NCBI RefSeq assembly: GCF_018320785.1
Contig: NC_054867.1
Location: 33,359,855-33,423,854 of the forward strand
DNA length: 64,000 nucleotides
Source of the DNA: Cheilinus undulatus
Taxonomy: Eukaryota > Chordata > Actinopteri > Labriformes > Labridae
Direction of reading: 5' to 3'
Shown: in pieces, positions 60,807-64,000 of the stretch
Numbering within the stretch: the first letter of the stretch is position 1
Layout of the letters: the number at the start of each line of letters is the position of its first letter
The notes under the pieces: generated by a model
What the model saw: the letters and a program-made list of their open reading frames with translations, nothing else
Told to the model about the DNA's origin: nothing
Database searches by the model: none
Translations under genes and position numbers: made by a program

Positions 60807-61485
60807 CAGTTGCAAGAAAAAGTATGTGAACCCTTTGGGATTTCTTGGATTTCTGCATAAATTGGTCAGAAAATGTGTTCTGATCTTCATGTAAGTCACA
60901 ACAATTGACAAACAGTCTGCTTAAACTAATACTGCACAAAAAATGATATGTTTTCATGTTTTTATTGAACAAAACATGTAAACATTCACAGTGCAGGGTG
61001 GAAAAAGTATGTGAACCCTAGGCTAATGACTTCTCCAAGAGCTAATTTGAGCCAGGAGTCAGCCAACCTGGAGTCCAATCAATGTGATGAGATTGGATTT
61101 GTTGGTTAAAGCTGCCCTGCCCTATAAAAAACACACACTAGTTTTGAGTTTGCTGTTCTCAAGAAGCATTCCCTGATGTGAACCATGCTTCCCATCAAAG
61201 AGCTCTCAGAAGACCTACGATCAAGAATTGTTGACTTGCATGAAGCTGGAAAGGGTTACAAAGTATCTCTAAAAGCCTTGATGTTCATGTGTCTATGGTA
61301 AGACAGTCTACAAATGGAGAAAGTTCAGCACTGTTGCTACCCTAGGCGTGGTCGTCCTGTAAAGGTGACTGCAAGAATACAGCGCAGAATCCTCAATGGG
61401 GTGAAGAAGAATCCTAGAGCGTCAGCTAAAGACTTAAAGAAATCTCTGACACATGCTAACATTTGTGTTGACAAATCTACAATAA
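60807..61485 (+). mobile_element. Tc1/mariner-type transposon, 5' half
   Basis: It starts TA/CAGTTGCAAGAAAAAGTATG. An inner direct repeat GGAAAAAGTATGTGAACCC lies at about 60999. Then comes an N-terminal transposase region ([20 protein letters not shown] at about 61201-61263, with a frame break, then [20 protein letters not shown]). It stops at about 61485, where the AGCTAA-rich repeat copy 3 begins. The catalytic half and right end are missing. Confidence 0.85.
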
Positions 61486-62500
61486 GTAACTGTACATTCA
61501 TGAAATAATCACATTGCAAAAATTACAGAAAACAAGCAACATTTCATTAAATAAAATAGCAAAGGGTGAGAGGTCTAATCTGGGCTTTAAATTATATTGA
61601 CCTGTTTTAGAAGTAGTTACATGAATGGTAGCTTCCTTTAGCTTTGTTAGCTTTAGCTAAACAAACCTACACTAGTTATGTAATTAACATTACTACAAAA
61701 AACAAAATAGTTAAGTTAGCTTTAGCAATGTGAGCTTTAGCTTTGTTAGCTTTTGCTAAAGCTAACAAGCTACACTTGCTATGTAATTAACATCAATACA
61801 TAAACCAACATAGCTAAGTTAGCTTTAGCAACGTGAGCTTTAGCAAATGTGGCTAAAGCTAATGTAACTTTGCAGATAACATGAATTCCTATCTTACATA
61901 GCTGCTTTGTGAGCTTAGCTTTAGCTATATTAGCTACAGAACTATGTTAGCTATAGCTAAGTTAGATTTAGCAACATGAACTTTAGCAAACTGAAACTAT
62001 CTCATATAGATAATGTAGAAACATAACTTAAATAGCTGCTTTTTGAGCTTAGCCTTAGCTATATTAAACATTTAACTTAGCAGACCTCTGGTGTTTTTTT
62101 AAACTGTTTTTATTCCTGCTTTGTGCTATTCTTTTTCTGATTTTATTTTAATCCTGCTTTTTATTCTATTTAAGGCTTTTACCCTTATGCACCTATTTGT
62201 TGCACTTTGAGATTTGTTTCTAAATGAAAAGTGCATTATAAAATAAAAAATTATTATTATTATTATTATATTAAACATTTTGTAATTGTGTTTTGCAAGT
62301 CAGGCTTTGAACTTTTGGTATCCTAATGATTACCTTACCCCTATGCTAACCCTAAATGTAAATGTAATCTGATTTTATTTTAAAAGTTTTAGCATGTAGT
62401 TCCTTTTTTTGATAAATGCTGTCTCAGATGAATGTTCTGTGAGAGTGGCAGTCAGAGATGAACAGTCTGCAGCCAGACTGCAGACATGCATTCTAACAGA
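61486..62500 (+). mobile_element. AGCTAA-rich hAT-like repeat, copy 3 (left-truncated, with LINE insertion)
   Basis: It begins inside the family at GTACATTCATGAAATAATCACATTGCAAA. It continues through GAAGTAGTTACATGAATGG and an AGCTAA-rich centre (61640-62060) to the right-side blocks at about 62290-62490 (AACTTTTGGTATCCTAA.., TTTTAGCATGTAGT, AGTCTGCAGCCAGACTG). A 194-bp retroposed segment interrupts it at 62074-62267. The left about 130 bp are missing at the join with the Tc1 half. Confidence 0.7.
62074..62267 (+). mobile_element. 5'-truncated non-LTR retrotransposon insertion
   Basis: An AT-rich LINE-like 3' end (GCACTTTGAG.., AAAGTGCATTATAAAATAAA) with an (ATT)n tail is flanked by perfect 13-bp direct repeats ATATTAAACATTT (62061-62073 and 62268-62280). 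The equivalent place in the sister copies is uninterrupted. Confidence 0.82.
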
Positions 62501-62754
62501 TTATTTTACCCTGTTTTGCCATGATAACATAGATCTTCGCTATTTTTTAGATCTCAAGAAATTAAGACATTATCATATGAAAACCAGCTTTCATCAAAAT
62601 ACTTATATCCCACATAAAAGGAAAAATAAGTCAAATCTAAAGAGAAGAATCAGCATGTACTCATTGTCTTGCACTAAAAATACACAGAAACATGTCTGCC
62701 TTTAACATCTGTATATCCTAGATACTTTGCTGCAGTTTTTTCCTGGCATCAATT

Positions 62755-62817
62755 AGCTACCCATTAAAATAGCTCTGCAACCCACTTTTAGGTCCCGACC
62801 CACCAGTTGGAACACTG
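62755..62817 (-). mobile_element. hAT-type element terminus
   Basis: On the minus strand: CAGTGTTCCAACTGGTGGGT, then GGGACC..AAAGTGGGTTGCAGAGCT. This resembles the common hAT terminus with GTGGGTCG motifs. The other end was not found. Confidence 0.6.
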
Positions 62818-63290
62818 GTTAGACATTAAAAGTATGGTGATATTTTAATCCTGTGTAGCTTTATATCTTAAAAATGCAAAGATTGACTTTAGCTCACTGG
62901 AGCACTGGAAGAGAAAAGAGGAAATCCAAATGACAACAATACCTCAATAAGCATGTTTAATTCATATCACTTTATCCCTCTATTTTTACTTATTTATCTG
63001 TTGTCTTTTACTAAACGATTTTACTGTTTTAATACATATGTATTGCCTTTATTTCCTGCCTCTGTATATGTTGTAAGGCACTTTAAACCCTATTGTGTTG
63101 TATGAGCTTTTCCATATAAAATGGGTTATTTATTATTGATTGCCTTTGTCTTTGTGGCTCTGAACATACAGACCAGCTGATAGGGCTACCACAGAAAATA
63201 TCTACTTCTGCCCTTTGGGGGGTGCTGTAGTCCTTCTGCAATTCAGCCTAATGATGTGCCAAGGAATTGTCATAAACGTGACAAAAACGC
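62818..63290. other. Intergenic stretch, no recognised feature
   Basis: AT-rich, with no open frame of interest. The segment 63029-63130 (TTGCCTTTATTTCC..AAGGCACTTTAAACCC..TATAAAATGGG) may be an old LINE 3' tail. Confidence 0.4.
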
Positions 63291-63760
63291 CGTTTTAGCC
63301 ATTTTAACAGGCTGCCCTGTAAGTTTAGAAAGGAAAATCTGCTGCTGCATGTCTCAGTTAGTCACCGGGGACGGTTCAGACTGAGGAATAATGTTTAGTT
63401 GGTCGTCTGAGAAGCTGCATGGATGACAAACACAAGGGCTACTGCTGCTGGCACAGCGCCCACTGCAGTCTGCACAACGCACTGAAAAATCACGCCTCGC
63501 TGGCTTCACATCTAATTGGTTCCGCACTAACTGCCGTGGAGAGCTCACCTGCTTTAATTGGACTATCGCGACAACTCGGCCAAGTGACGTTAATGGGACT
63601 GGTCGCCTGTTTCCTATCGTCGTAGGAATATCTGACGAGCCTAATTGGGCACGAGGCAGGACTGCAGCAGAGAGCAAACCGAGGCGCGCGCGCTGCCCAC
63701 CAGGCCGACGAAGGAAGAGTGACTGCGCGAGCTCAGGCATCCCAGCCTGTGAATGATGCT
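63291..63760. promoter_or_regulatory. CpG-rich segment, possible promoter of the next gene
   Basis: Against an AT-rich, CpG-poor background, this segment has many CG dinucleotides (for example GGCGCGCGCGC at about 63683 and clusters at 63366-63410 and 63525-63620). CCAAT-type boxes (CTAATTGG at 63512, TTAATTGG at 63554, CTAATTGG at 63641) recur. Such islands usually mark vertebrate promoters. No coding exon is seen before the window ends, so the gene is unknown. In human, GNAI2 follows SLC38A3, but nothing here proves that. Confidence 0.5.
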
Positions 63761-64000
63761 GGACGGAGGGAATTGATGAGCATTTAAACATAATGGACCA
63801 GCCTTGACAGCCCCAGGTTCTGTTGAACTACACACATGCTTTAAGCTCCTCATTTGTCAGGAGAACAGGACTTTTCACGCGTGGCTAAAACTCTGGACTC
63901 GACTGTTTTCCTCTTTGAAAGGCTTTGCTCCATTGTTTTACCTCTGCCACGCTTACACTCGAACATTTGAGCTTCTTTTTATTATCAAGTGTTGTGTGCA
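63761..64000. other. Window end, possible 5' UTR or flank of next gene
   Basis: No open frame with recognised similarity. The sequence returns to average composition after the CpG-rich segment. Confidence 0.3.

Noticed and set aside
60682..60972. Open frames on both strands with long Ile-Tyr runs
   Set aside because: They are produced by the (AT)n microsatellite and the adjoining Tc1 end.

Overview
The window reads as genomic DNA of a ray-finned (teleost) fish. It holds two protein genes split by GT-AG introns, tRNA-derived SINEs, many Tc1/mariner and hAT-type DNA transposons and a decayed Gypsy-type retroelement. Sleeping Beauty-type Tc1 copies with paired direct repeats in their ends are typical of fish. 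I could not identify the species. No search was run: gene names rest on recognising protein families, and splice sites were placed by eye and checked by reading-frame phase.

Layout. (1) 1-4.9 kb: the 3' part of rbm5 (plus strand; nine coding exons at 2146-4502; OCRE, zinc-finger and G-patch regions; 3' UTR to a poly(A) signal near 4860). (2) 5.1-9.6 kb: a transposon cluster. A frame-broken Gypsy gag-pol relic is cut off inside the integrase and joined directly to an inverted 5' piece of an L2/Rex1-like LINE, followed by a SINE with clear target-site duplications. (3) 9.6-32.8 kb: a gene-poor stretch with several repeats (LINE 3' ends, SINEs, hAT and Tc1 fragments, a 311-bp MITE, hairpins) and no exon I can recognise. 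(4) 32.86-60.5 kb: slc38a3 (plus strand; 15 coding exons joining in phase to 506 codons; 3' UTR probably about 4.3 kb with two transposon insertions). Its introns carry a full-length Tc1 (48387-50002), a hAT-like element, a tandem duplication and a GATATGATAC-type satellite. (5) 60.5-64 kb: repeats, then a CpG-rich segment (about 63.3-63.75 kb) that may be the promoter of the next gene.

Function. rbm5 encodes a nuclear RNA-binding splicing regulator and slc38a3 a plasma-membrane sodium-coupled glutamine transporter. They do not act in one pathway. Their proximity echoes human 3p21.31, where RBM5 and SLC38A3 are near neighbours, but no SEMA3F or GNAT1 exon was seen between them here.

No new gene system is evident. 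The most notable structure is a three-copy, AGCTAA-rich repeat family with hAT-like ends (15.4, 46.5 and 61.5 kb). Two copies carry younger insertions whose empty sites can be read in sister copies. Next is a Sleeping Beauty-class Tc1 with a 340-codon frame, intact catalytic triad and only three nonsense codons.
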